Notes under the pieces: model-generated | What the model saw: the letters and a program-made list of their open reading frames with translations, nothing else | Told to the model about the DNA's origin: nothing | The model's database searches: none | In this document: piece by piece, positions 1-9,072 of the stretch | How positions within the stretch are numbered: position 1 is the first letter of the stretch | How the letters are laid out: each line of letters starts with the position of its first letter | Assembly: GCA_900155495.1 (NCBI GenBank) | Contig: FTLJ01000862.1 | Location: 1 to 13,175, forward strand | From: Porogramme epimiltina | Lineage: Eukaryota > Basidiomycota > Agaricomycetes > Polyporales > Polyporaceae | DNA length: 13,175 nt | Reading direction: 5' to 3' | Position numbers and translations under genes: made by a program

Positions 1-970
1 CGTACGAGGGGAAGCACGACGGGCATTGGTCCAAATATGGGCACAAGGTATGTTGGGAAAATGGGCCGTGCGTGGTCACCTGCGCCCGGCCGTGCCACCG
101 CCATGTTCCCGCCCGATACATCCAAACTACCCCGGCCATGATACGCATGTATTCCGTGCCGGGACAGGCGACCACGCCCCGGCACGGAATATGGCCGGGA
201 CATGGCCGGGTTAGTTGAAATATCCGCCACATTCCTGTAGTTGTGGCCGGGCCAATTCACGGCATGCATCCCTGGATCTCAGCATTGCAGAAACAGACTT
301 GAAATGTGATTGGCTGTTCTAGGTATCATAATCATTTATGGTTGGTATTCTCGTCTCTGAATCCCCACTTTTCGGTACCCTTTCAAGCATGTATTATTGG
401 TGTTTAATATCGTCCACAAAGATATTCGTCTGAAATGTTTCATTTCTGCTATCTGATTAGATACCTGGTCCATTTCTGCAACATATCAGACATGCTGAAA
501 TAATGAGTGTCGAATATCATAATCCCAGAAATGAGCGAGAAATCATCAAGAAATTCAGGACAGCCAATCACATTTCAGGACCATCTCTGTGAGGCTCAGA
601 TCCGGGGATGCACGCCGTGATTGACATATCCGGCACACTCCTATGGCGGGGCCACGGCCCGGGCAGTCACGTGTAGATACGGTCGAGATATGGCGGTGAT
701 AGTGCAAATTTGACCGACATCTTACTTACATTTTGACAGGAGTGTACCCGATATGTCAACTGAGCCACCCATGTCCCGGCCATATCCCGTGCCGGGGTGT
801 GGTCGCCTGTCCCGGCATGTAATATGTGAGTATTATGACCGGGGCAGTTTGAATATACCGGGCAGGAATACGGCAGTGACACGGCTGGAGGCAGGTAACC
901 ACGCCCAGTCCATTTTCCCACCGTATCTCGTGCCCATATCTGGGCCCATGCCCGTCGTGAAGACGTTCGC
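1..970. repeat. Large imperfect inverted repeat (fold-back element), left end outside the window
   Basis: The sequence at about 14-235 reappears as its reverse complement at about 735-965. Shared blocks include CACGACGGGCAT, ATATGGGCAC, GGGAAAATGG, GCCGGGACAGGCGACCAC and ATATGGCCGGGACATGG. A second, inner pair continues in the same order: 255-320 (CACGGCATGCATCCCTGGAT and AAATGTGATTGGCTG) against 553-622. The two pairs nest around a loop of about 225 bp, so this is one long hairpin rather than two unrelated repeats. The right arm carries about 100 bp (roughly 626-725) absent from the left. I estimate three quarters identity by eye, which suggests an old element. No transposase is visible. The outer boundary and target duplication cannot be judged because the left arm runs to the window edge. 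Confidence 0.8.
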
Positions 971-1166
971 GATGGAGGCGCAGGCGCGCGCGCTGATGAA
1001 CTGGTCGGTGATCATGGGCTTCACGGGCGGCGCGAGCTTGGACAGGAAGAAGGGGAACCGCTGCGTGCTCTCACCCGCGCATAACGTCACGGATCAGGAG
1101 GTAGAGAACACCATGGACGCGTTTATGAAGAATGTGGTGGAAGCTCTGGAAGAGAACAGGCTCTGA
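954..1166 (+). pseudogene. C-terminal fragment of a class-III PLP-dependent aminotransferase
   Basis: The last 71 codons of an open frame read like the C-terminal small domain of class-III (ornithine/acetylornithine/GABA type) aminotransferases. There is a GFTGGASLDRKKGNRCVLSP segment, corresponding to the family's G-x-x-G-D-H-(V/I)-L-(L/I)-A-P motif, then AHNVT and an amphipathic helix ending in EALEENRL and a TGA stop. Nothing N-terminal is present: no PLP-binding lysine region and no large domain. The open frame continues upstream to 753, but that part lies in the fold-back element and does not resemble the family. The H of the usual GDH is N-R here, a divergence. Either the element disrupted the gene or a terminal exon was captured. 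It could also be the last exon of a gene whose other exons lie outside the window. The fragment cannot be a working enzyme by itself. Confidence 0.5.
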
Positions 1167-1658
1167 GTAGGAGGCTTAGTACGTGGAACTAGAGGCTTGT
1201 GCAGTACGGCATCAGTACGTGTAAACATAGACTTTCCTGCTCTTTCATGTCGTGTGTTTGCCGTTGTCGTGCCATCAAGACTTCAAGTGGCCGCGGGTCT
1301 TACGTCTCGGGTAACGTTGAATGCGCATGAGACTGTCGCGAGTGTGTACTGAAGGCGCATTATCCGACCTTTTCCCAACGCGAATCCGCGTGTCCCGGCA
1401 GCGCGGTTCAATTGCTACAAATGTTACACTTTTATGTGTAGAGACCTTCCGAGCCCTCGAGTCCGACGAATACCCTGCCGTTCATCGGTCGCCGTCTCCG
1501 TTCACTGTCACATCAACGCCGTTAGCTTCACCCTTTAACACCCAACTCTGTCTCCTCTACACGAAAGGTCAGCATGTCGAGTATGCTCGCATAAGGAGGA
1601 TTAAGAAACATACTAGCTCTACAATCTGCTCTTGCTGTCTTGACGGCAGAGGGTTTAG
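1167..1658. other. Convergent 3' intergenic region with the cut-off C-terminal coding sequence of the CSTF2 homologue
   Basis: Positions 1167-1481 hold no gene I can support. It is the convergent gap between the aminotransferase fragment (plus) and the CSTF2 homologue (minus). Positions 1482-1658 on the minus strand look like the lost end of the CSTF2 frame. There are 15 codons directly after the TAG (LNPLPSRQQEQIVEL), a GTATGT donor at 1613, an acceptor TAG ending at 1557, and 24 codons from 1556 to a TGA at 1482-1484. Confidence 0.5.
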
Positions 1659-3301
1659 CTACTCTGACGTGAGGCTTAGCACTTGCACAAGCATGCCCTG
1701 CAAACCGTAAGTCCCGTCAGCTTTCCACACGTCTATGAAAATGAAACCGTCGACGACAAGGGCAAATGGGAAAGAATAAACCAAGCTCACCCTCAGCGCC
1801 TCGTCGAGCTGCAGGGCGACTTGTTGTGCGGGCACCGACGAACTGGGTGGTAGCGGCATCACAGGCGGCATGGGTATCAAACCGAGAGCCGGTAGTCCAT
1901 CCTGTTGCTGATGATACAGAGGAATGTCCGGATCATGATAGCAGTGGCCTGCAGCCGGGAGTGGGGGTACCATCTTCGGTGGGGGTCTGTACATGTTTGG
2001 AGAGGGAATGGCGGCGACCGCATGGGGTGGCGCTGCGCACACGGAAGGCGGAGGCGCGTATGGCCAGGGCGCCAGGGCCGGGGCTGGTGCGCCAGTGTGT
2101 AGTTGTGGGACTGATGCATGGGTGTGTACGGGGAGCATAACCATGCTGCTTGCAGGAAGCATACGCTACAGAAGGTAGATTCAGTTAAAAGACGAAACAT
2201 CGAAGATGCAAAGGAGAGAGGGCATACATTGAGAATGGCGGGGTCGACAACTTTATGGATGATGAGCGCTTGCAAGAGAGCGTATCCGAGCTGAGGACAC
2301 GCGACTAGGAGAGCATGCGCATGCTCTGGGTGCGCTATAACGAACGCCTACATACGACATTGAAATCACAACCGTTGGTAGGGGAAAGGGCGTGCGCACC
2401 TTCATTTGCGCTAAGACCTCCAATATTTGACTCCGATCCGTGCTCGAAAGCGTGCGACTGATGGTGTCTAACGCGTTCGCTCCCGGTGATAGAAGCACCC
2501 CCTTGGGCAGGCTTGCAAGGAAAACATTGGGATCGCTGTGCCGGGCCTGGCGATCATCATTCCTCCCATGCCGATCCCGCTCATACCGTTCCCGCTCATG
2601 CCGGTCCCGCTCATACCGTTCCCGCTCATGCCGGTCCTGCTCATACCGTTCCCGCTCATGCCGTTCCCGCTCATACCGTTCCCGCTCATGCCGTTCCCGC
2701 TCATACCGTTCCCGCTCATGCCGGTCCCGCTCATACCGCTCTCGCTCATGGCGCTCGCACCGTTGGGCACGAGTCTCGCCGACGTTCATGATCTTGCCGC
2801 GCACAGTTGTCTTGCCTTCCAGAAACGGGTCCGAATCTGCTAAACTGATGCGCAATGGGCGGCCACCAAGCTCATACCCATCCAGGTTTCGAACAGCGGA
2901 CAGTGCGGTTTCATAGTCTTGAGGTGCGGCGTTGAGATGAATGGCAAGGCATACGCATGGTTTGAGTGCATGACGTACCAGCAAACTCGCAAAACCCATA
3001 CCCTTTTGGCTTTCCTGTGTCTTGATCGAAAATGAGCCTGTGGTAGCAGTTGAGTTCTGACGTGCTAATGGGGATAAACACCGCTCAGTGCTCACCTCAG
3101 ACCAACGACCTGACCAACGCTTTCAAAAACAGGTATTAGTTGCCCCTTTCAAATGCAGCATAAGCACCTTGTCCGTCTTGAGTGGCTTGAGACTTACTTC
3201 CGTCGTGTAATACGGCACATTTCCCACTGAGAATGGAGAAGAATTAGTGCGAGAGGGCTACTATAAGCTGGAGTATACGCACCAAAGACGACTTTACTCA
3301 T
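1659..3301 (-). CDS. CSTF2: Cleavage stimulation factor subunit 2 (CstF-64) homologue, eight exons, C-terminal domain truncated by TAG
   Basis: Nuclear RNA-binding subunit of the CstF/CF IA complex, which recognises GU-rich downstream elements during pre-mRNA cleavage and polyadenylation. Exons (minus strand): 3301-3283, 3226-3198, 3145-3096, 3037-2979, 2917-2400, 2347-2228, 2165-1791, 1697-1659. All joins are GT-AG and keep frame, giving 402 residues. The RRM spans residues 1-80 with RNP2 VFVGNV (5-10) and RNP1 KGYGFCEF (44-51), followed by the family's DGYELGGRPLRI and DSDPFLEGKTTVRG. Residues 105-165 are HERER/YERDR repeats. The hinge follows (LPKGVLLSPGANALDTISRT, EVLAQMK, HPEHAHALL, QALIIHKVVDPAILN), binding CstF-77/Rna14 in relatives. 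Residues 266-385 are Pro/Ala/His-rich. The last exon starts the C-terminal domain (GMLVQVLSLTSE), then meets TAG; the usual glutamine codon there appears mutated. The start was chosen because MSKVVFVGN is the typical N terminus. Family identity is sure; functionality is not. Confidence 0.9.
2581..2760 (-). repeat. In-frame 30-bp tandem repeat, six copies (twelve 15-bp half units)
   Basis: Six near-identical 30-bp units run head to tail at 2581, 2611, 2641, 2671, 2701 and 2731. On the plus strand each alternates TCATACCGTTCCCGC with TCATGCCGGTCCCGC. Read on the minus strand within CSTF2 exon 5, they encode the alternating pentapeptides HERER and YERDR (or YERER). Variation is a handful of substitutions, for example YEQDR in one copy; the last copy (2731-2760) has diverged most. 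The unit is a multiple of three and lacks stops on either strand, so copy-number change would not break the gene. A degenerate half unit lies at 2564-2580. The charged R/E/H linker sits between the RRM and the hinge, where fungal CstF-64 proteins also tend to be rich in R and E. Confidence 0.95.
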
Positions 3302-3560
3302 TGTCCCTCTTTCTGGGCTAGTGCAGTTTCCAAATGCGCTTGCTCTCGGTGTTAGATGATGGTGAAGTTGAGGCCCATGACGTTTGCGTCGTGGTGAATT
3401 TTCAGTCTCACAAGTGACAAGAGGCTGTTACGTACATACCACGTGGGTCGACGCGCACGGCTGGGCCACGTCACGTCGACATTGACCGGTAATTAATATT
3501 GACCCCTCAAACTCGAAGCGACACGGCCGCCTGCTGGCGGATGACGCTAACGCGCATGGT
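3302..3560 (-). promoter_or_regulatory. Presumed upstream region of the CSTF2 homologue
   Basis: No gene is seen. By position this is the 5' region of the minus-strand CSTF2 homologue. It contains an E-box core CACGTG near 3441. A GTCGACG/CGTCGAC inverted pair frames GGCTGGGCCACGTCA at about 3448-3481, and an AT-rich patch (GGTAATTAATATTGAC) follows at 3489-3504. No convincing TATA box stands close upstream of the start codon. The regulatory role is inferred from position only. Confidence 0.3.
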
Positions 3561-3990
3561 GTGCAGCCTCCCTGTGCAACTTCTACCTCCAAAACGATTG
3601 CGGGCGGCAGTCCGCCGTGTGTAATTTATTTCGTAGGGGCCTACTATCAATCTGATAATAGCTGTAACCGGATCCAATTCACCCGCACGCCCGCCCCCTT
3701 TTTTTACTCGTCAACGAGCTATCGGAGCCTGACTCGAGCTGGAAGCTTTGCCCGTGCCACTGGCTCCGGGGCCAAGGTTGGCGAGCTTAACTCACGAAAG
3801 TAGGAAAAGTACCAATAGTGAACGATGGCTCTACCGTAGCACACAAATTGTCGATAAATCCAGGGCCGACGGGGATATCATTTGCGTGTCTGCGCGACGC
3901 ACGCGAGCCTTCCATTCAGGAGCCATGACAACGATATAGAAAGAAAGAGAACTCACTAAATAGGCATATGCCCATACCGTTTTCCAGCAC
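3561..3990. other. Stretch without a supportable gene
   Basis: Short open frames occur on the plus strand (3561-3803 and 3748-3939), but they lack domain character, splice structure or codon regularity. There is a C-rich then T-rich tract at about 3690-3705. I see nothing else that can be supported. Confidence 0.4.
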
Positions 3991-4692
3991 TGCTAAGTAT
4001 TGTCCACCGTCGTCTCCGCAACAGGGTCAGATGAGGCCGCATGCACTCGGAGGGCGACCGAGCCCCTCCCGTCAGGGCCCGCAGCGCGTCTGGGCCCTGT
4101 TGATGAGCTGCTGCCTTCATTTCCATTTGGCAAAGGCGAATATGACACAACAGAAGAGGATGTTGAGCTGGAGCGAGATGATCCGGGATCTATGGGCACG
4201 AAGAGCCGTCATCTTGCGGGCCAAGGGCATAGAGAGCGGCCAGTGACAGTAGTCTATGGGGGGACTTGCTTGTCGACACGCCCCGGTTCGTGTGGGACCT
4301 CGCGCATGCTTAGGTTCTTCTGCTGTGTGCGTCCCTCATCTACGTATGCACGATACAATACCAGATTGGAGCGTTTGTATTGAGCATCCGAGAGCTTACC
4401 ACACAGCATGCGAGGGAACAAGCGGCTTTCAGATTCATACCGGGTGTCACCATGACAGCGAGCCGACGACCTCTTCGTCAAGATCACCGTCAAGTTCCTT
4501 GACCACATGTCGCCCGATTGCGCTCCTACTCTCCTACTTCAAGCCTACGTCCACATGGCGCCGGAAGCGTGGGATGGCGATAGCAGATCGCGTCGAACGC
4601 GTCGTAGAAGCCGAGAACATGTGCACAGTGCACCAGCAATAGCAAATGTGTTGACGGACTCTTGTATGCTTGTTTTGTGCGATTACTGGTGA
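3991..4692 (+). pseudogene. Possible decayed protein-coding remnant, unknown product
   Basis: Several plus-strand frames look coding in turn, but no intact gene joins them. Positions 4000-4250 give a frame with FPFGKGEYDTTEEDVELERD. Positions 4313-4440, in another frame, give a hydrophobic segment (VLLLCASLIYVCTIQYQIG, then AFVLSIRELT), preceded by a TAG at about 4309. Positions 4450-4560 give ADDLFVKITVKFLDHMSPD in a third frame. The shifts and the internal stop fit a gene broken by frameshifts, or one with introns I cannot place. I do not recognise a family. A membrane segment is suggested by hydrophobicity only. Chance open frames are a serious alternative. Confidence 0.2.
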
Positions 4693-4870
4693 GGACCAAT
4701 GAGGTACGAGAGGGCACTGCTGCGGGCTGCGGGCATTGTCTACTATCGCATTTTCCGATAGTTTGCGCCGCCTTGTAACATCCCACGCCGTGTGTCCCGG
4801 CGGCGCAGAGCGGGTGCTTAACGGGAGGTTGGTAGGTGCGAGGAGGGCACTCGGAACTTCATCACTCTAA
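4693..4870. other. Stretch without a supportable gene
   Basis: There is a short inverted repeat ACTATCGCATTTTCCGATAGT at about 4741-4761 (arms ACTATCG and CGATAGT). Otherwise I see nothing recognisable. Confidence 0.3.
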
Positions 4871-5030
4871 TCTAACATAAGTAATATCAGCGGGGACATA
4901 ACTCTCTATACCGAGGGACGTACAGTCGTCGCTGTCTTCGGCAGCAAGTGCTGCTGGCGCAGGCCCCGCGGGCGTCGGAGGTGGAGGTGGAGGCGGCGGC
5001 CGATAGTCGGTAGAGGCGGAAGCCCCGCCA
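4871..5030 (-). other. Proline-run open segment, possible terminal exon on the minus strand
   Basis: On the minus strand a 50-codon open segment encodes a run of prolines (from a GGAGGT/GGTGGA-type microsatellite at about 4977-5002). An Ala/Pro stretch follows, then a non-repetitive acidic tail (EDSDDCTSLGIESYVPADIT) ending VRLE and a TGA near 4871. The tail reads like real protein, but a TGA lies just upstream of the proline run and no start or clear acceptor was found. It may be a terminal exon, or an accident of a GC-rich microsatellite. Confidence 0.2.
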
Positions 5031-5188
5031 CGTCCTCAACCTCGTCTAGAAGCTGAACCAGCTGCAGCCGACCCTCGTAACTCGAGCGGGAGGTGTACCA
5101 GCTCTACCGCGGCCACCTCCGCGAGCCCCTACGAGCCCCGCGACGGCAGCCCCCACGAAGTGTTTGTGGCGAGTACTTTATGGTCCGT

Positions 5189-5226
5189 AAGCCCGGGCTA
5201 ACTTGCCCGAGCCCGAGCCCGGGCTT
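5189..5226. repeat. GC-rich inverted repeat (AAGCCCGGGCT arms)
   Basis: AAGCCCGGGCT (5189-5199) and its reverse complement AGCCCGGGCTT (5216-5226) flank a 16-bp spacer of CCCGAG repeats. Each arm also contains the palindrome AGCCCGGGCT. GC-rich CCGAGC sequence continues to about 5241. It could form a strong hairpin in DNA or RNA; no function is assigned. Confidence 0.7.
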
Positions 5227-5239
5227 TCAGGCCGAGCCG

Positions 5240-5587
5240 GGCCCTACACATCACTACTTTGATGTCACCAATCCTCGACTTCACGCGGAGCTTTTATCTC
5301 TACGCGACTTGTGGCGGGTGTAAGCAGTCGGTTAGAAGTCACCCCGGTCTCTTTTGGAACGCTGCAGCAGTGCTCTCGATGGTCTTTATGCTCGCATCGG
5401 CGTCTCTGACCACTGCTTCTACCACGAGATGCGCAAGGAGATCGAGACCACCGAGATGGCAGCGAACGCTACTGAGCGGACTGTGAAGTACCGTGACCAG
5501 GAAAACCCGTGTACCCTTGCCCTCGGGAAAGGGGCTTCGAGGATCCGTGCGCCCGCGGGGGGTGCTATCTTATCAGATTTGGAATAA
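5240..5587 (+). CDS. Possible two-exon 3' end of an unrecognised gene
   Basis: The frame at about 5255-5319 encodes DVTNPRLHAELLSLRDLWRV and runs into a strong donor (GT|GTAAGC at 5320). An acceptor GCTGCAG ending at 5367 would remove a 48-nt intron, typical for these fungi. It keeps the frame into 5368-5587, encoding SALDGLYARIGVSDHCFYHE and a charged stretch (MRKEIETTEMAANATERTVK), ending at TAA 5585-5587. The phase match (2 into 1) and intron length favour a real junction. The 5' exons are unclear: upstream GC-rich DNA is open in several frames and no ATG can be chosen. I do not recognise the family. Confidence 0.3.
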
Positions 5588-6301
5588 TGAATTTGCACCG
5601 TCCCCGAAGTTGAGCACGCTTGTTGCCCCTTGCACCACGTTCTGTCCTCTCGATTCTTTACAATGCATGCAGGCTCTCGCAGTTGGTAGGTCGCCACTTT
5701 CGCTGACATCACCGCAGCTCTTCTCGTGCGAGCCCGACCTACCAAGTTATGTGACCTGGCTCATACGGTCTCGCGGCTACCATGCGGGCATCCCAGTCGC
5801 AGATCGCCGTGTCTGTGTCTCTCCGCTCTCCTACCCGCCCACTCAACTCACCAACTCATCTATTTTACCCCCGCAAATGAAGTGCTCTCGAACACGACAG
5901 CGATAGTAAACGAGCGGCACTCTCCCTGGGCAGAAATCGGTGCTCACCGGGCGCTTGTACATGCCTCTTCCGGAAGGAGGTAATGATGCAATCGAGACTG
6001 CGCCACGTCGGCGTAGAAGAGCGCCCGTCAGTAGACCCACTCATTACCTCCACCTCATAGGCAAAGGGACGCATTGTATGCACCCTGCCTTGGTTCCCGA
6101 ATCCTGATTTCATATCACACCACTCTTTCTAGACACTGGCTACTTTGAGCTCGGCGCTTATAAGACGCTGTCACCTCCGTTGCCATACGTTGAGCATCGC
6201 GAGGTTAGCTTGGATAAGAATTTGTTATCAGAATAAGAACGGACTGCTGAGCACAGTTGTTCCCCGACGTGGGCTTATTTTGCGCTCTACGCTGCCCTGC
6301 G
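5588..6301. other. Intergenic region, probable promoter of the 889-residue protein gene
   Basis: No gene is supported. An 11-bp inverted repeat GGAGGTAATGA (5976-5986) / TCATTACCTCC (6041-6051) stands out. A TATA-like CTTATAAG lies at about 6157-6164, roughly 140 bp upstream of the next gene's ATG. A CT-rich tract (about 5815-5870) is of the kind often seen in fungal promoters. Regulatory meaning is inferred from position. Confidence 0.35.
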
Positions 6302-9072
6302 ATGGATGAGCCATGGTAAGTAACATATTGTCATGAAACGACCAATGCTGACATGCAGCATTTCAGCCCCTTTCGAACCTTCCTGTACGAAGGCAACTGT
6401 TACGTTGTCGTCAATCCCTCCGCATCGGAATCTCTTCCTGGCGTGCCAATCTGGGACCCGGAGCTTAATATCGACGTCCGTGATATGCGCAAGGCACTTT
6501 GGGCCGTCAACAGTGCTCCAGAGATGGCGTATATGCTTAAATCCAAACACTCGAGCTCTCCGTTTTTAGCCCGCCTTTTCTTCGATGCACAACATCCTCC
6601 TATTGTTCAAACAGAATGGGGATGGATGCTTGATGATCAATACCGTGATTCTTGGTCCGATCTTGAGAAGGTCCTCCTGTATATCAATGATGTTCTGTCA
6701 CCGCTGGTTTCGGCACTACCTGAAGCAGATTTCCCTTTCGACTCGCAATGGCCCCTTCCGTCGGAGAATGGGTTGCTTCGAGCCCACAAAACCAGCGGCT
6801 GCGCTCGCAGAGCCTTGTGGAGATCTCGAGATGCCCTTGTCCTACTCGCCGCTCGATGCAGTATGATGATTGCGTTGACGAACATGCTTCCGCCTGCTTC
6901 TCCTCCCCGCTGGGAGAGAGCTCTTCACGCCGTCGGACTGAGCCAGGTATGGGTAGACGAGTTCGCCAGCTCTATTATCGCGGATCTGTCCCCCGGAAAG
7001 CGCGTAGGCGCCTTCATCAATCCGTCCGAGGAAGAAGCCGCCACTCAGTGGGTCAAACACGTCCCTTGCATGATCAAAGCAAACCTCCCTGTATACATAC
7101 ACTGGCCTCACACGCGCGACGGCGACGGCGACGGCAATGGTCATCACAAAATTTTGGAGCGTTTCCCGTTCCTCACGCCCTATCGCCCGCGACTCGGGGA
7201 AGCCCTCGCCGTCACCGTGCCTAACCCGGAGCTTTGGATGCCTTTCTTTCGTTGGTCAGACTACGAACCACGGAAAGCTCGTAGCAAGGTCGCTTCATTT
7301 CTCAGCACCATTCCTCATGGCCAGGGGCAGCGCCCTGGAGAGTCTTTCCCCGATCTTCTTCAACGCCGTGCGCTACAAAATGCTACCTGGGCAGCCAAGG
7401 AGGAAGCAAGGGCAAAGGCATCTCGTCAAGCACGGGAGCTAGAGGCCTCGAGGTTCGGCCGTCCAAACAAGCGAACGCCTGTCTTCATGTGGGTCCTAGT
7501 AGGCGATGTAGACGAAGGGGTAGACGTGGAACATTTAGAATGTCCTTATAGAAAACTCATCGGGCATCACGCAGTCGGCGAGCTATGGCTTAGAGTCCCG
7601 AACTCGGATAAATACTTCGACGCCTGGCGTAATGAATGGGACATCTGCACGGTTGTCGATCTAGACGAAGACCCTCTCGACAACGATCCAGATTTGGAGT
7701 CCATCTTTTACCCTGATGTTGCGGAAACAAAGTCCTATTCCACTCCTCAGGAAGCTTCGGGAGCTTTCCCTTCCACTTCCCACCACGATACTGTGCAAGA
7801 TGCCTCAATCTTAGCAGATCTTGGCGAGGCCATCAGACGCGATCTGGCTATGTTCTACGACGGTGCTGATTTCCAAGGTTACATACCCCTTATAGAGCCA
7901 GTCGACACAATTGTGCGTGGTCGCTACGGAATCCTCGGTGTTCACCCGTCAAGCGCAGAGCTTGAGGATCCATCCTCTGTGTACAATCGCTTTAGTGAAG
8001 CCACGATTCTAAAGTACTTCGGACTAACAGAAGAGGACAGATCCGTGTTCCACCTCCACTGCCTTAGCGTTTTTATTGATGATTTCAAACGTCAACAGTT
8101 GTCTGGCAAAATGACGATCTGGGATCTTAGCCCCTCATGCGATCAATTCCTTGGCCTTCCCGAGTTCAAGACGCCCGGTCTCGTAATTGTTCACTGGCCA
8201 CTTACCCCCTCGAGTTTGTACTCGATCACGTACTCGGATGACCCCGATAACCTGTACGATGTCTTGGTCGAGGCGCCGACAGCTGTCGAGTTGCTCCGGA
8301 ATCAGTGTTCCAGCAATATCTCCTCTCGTGCCACGCTCATCGAGTTTCTTGTCAGCAAAGGCATCCCATTTCGTACGGTATATGATCCACATCCCGCCGC
8401 CGCCACTCTAGAGACACCACAAGACCCCTGGGAGAAATTGAATCATCGGACCAAGTCGTTCCGTGCCACCCCATGGGACTACGCGGCATATCAGCGTCAT
8501 GCCCTCGATTTTCTGCGCACGCCTAGAGGACGGGCTGCATTCCTTCGTGGTGGCATCATTTGGCGATTGGCCTGTGAAATTGCCTCAGTCTACTCCCCTT
8601 CTGTCGTAGATCGCGCCTTAGAGGGTCCTTCGTCGGAGGCTTTGAGGTTCGGAGAGGCCTTTATGCTGCCGAGGGGGACCCCTTACTATGACGATGCCCT
8701 AACGGAGGCAGAAGAGGATCTACTCTGTGGAACGTACACGGTCTATGGTGAGGGATTTCCGTTATTGATATGCTATCACTGGCTGATTATGTTATAGACG
8801 AGGAGTACAATATGACATCGAAAATATCGTGGTGGCCAAGAACTGTGCATTGGCGCGCCTCTGGCCTAAAATTTGGCTACTGGACGCCGTTTTGCGAGCA
8901 CTGGTTTCAGCAACGTTTGCTAGGCATTCGAGAGGGGAAGAAGCAACCGGAGACTGGGAAGCACTGGAAAAGGAGCATCTTGTTCTATAAAGACGCGATG
9001 AAGTTACACAACGAGATCAATCTCAAGTGTCAAGGGTTCCTTCGTGATGCACTACGCATCCCGGTGGCCTGA
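6302..9072 (+). CDS. Large uncharacterised basidiomycete protein, three exons, 889 residues
   Basis: Exons 6302-6315, 6367-8747 and 8798-9072, split by introns of 51 and 50 nt with GTAAGT...TTCAG and GTGAGG...TATAG borders. Both keep frame and give 889 residues. The start is the ATG at 6302. The long frame also has an internal ATG at 6353, but that lies within the probable intron. I recognise no enzymatic domain. Seen: no signal peptide or transmembrane segment; an acidic GDGDGDG tract near residue 258; a charged A/E/R/K helix at about 348-373 (KEEARAKASRQARELEASRF); RNEWDICT near 425; an acidic linker after it; and a Trp-rich C terminus (SWWPRTVHWRASG, FGYWTPFCEHWF). From memory, large proteins of this style (RNEWD-like centre, WWP..WxxSG..GYW end) are multicopy and uncharacterised in mushrooms; this is recollection, not a search. 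No frameshift or stop is seen, so it appears intact. Confidence 0.8.

Noticed and set aside
753..953. N-terminal extension of the aminotransferase-like frame
   Set aside because: This part is the right arm of the fold-back element and has no aminotransferase character.
1766..2140. Plus-strand open frames opposite the Pro-rich part of CSTF2
   Set aside because: Antisense shadows of exon 7, which continues the clearly homologous CSTF2 frame.
2440..2916. 158-codon plus-strand frame rich in RS dipeptides
   Set aside because: It is antisense to CSTF2 exon 5, and its composition follows entirely from the 30-bp array. Kept only as an observation.
5419..5745. 108-codon minus-strand frame
   Set aside because: No family features; it overlaps the better-supported plus-strand exon.
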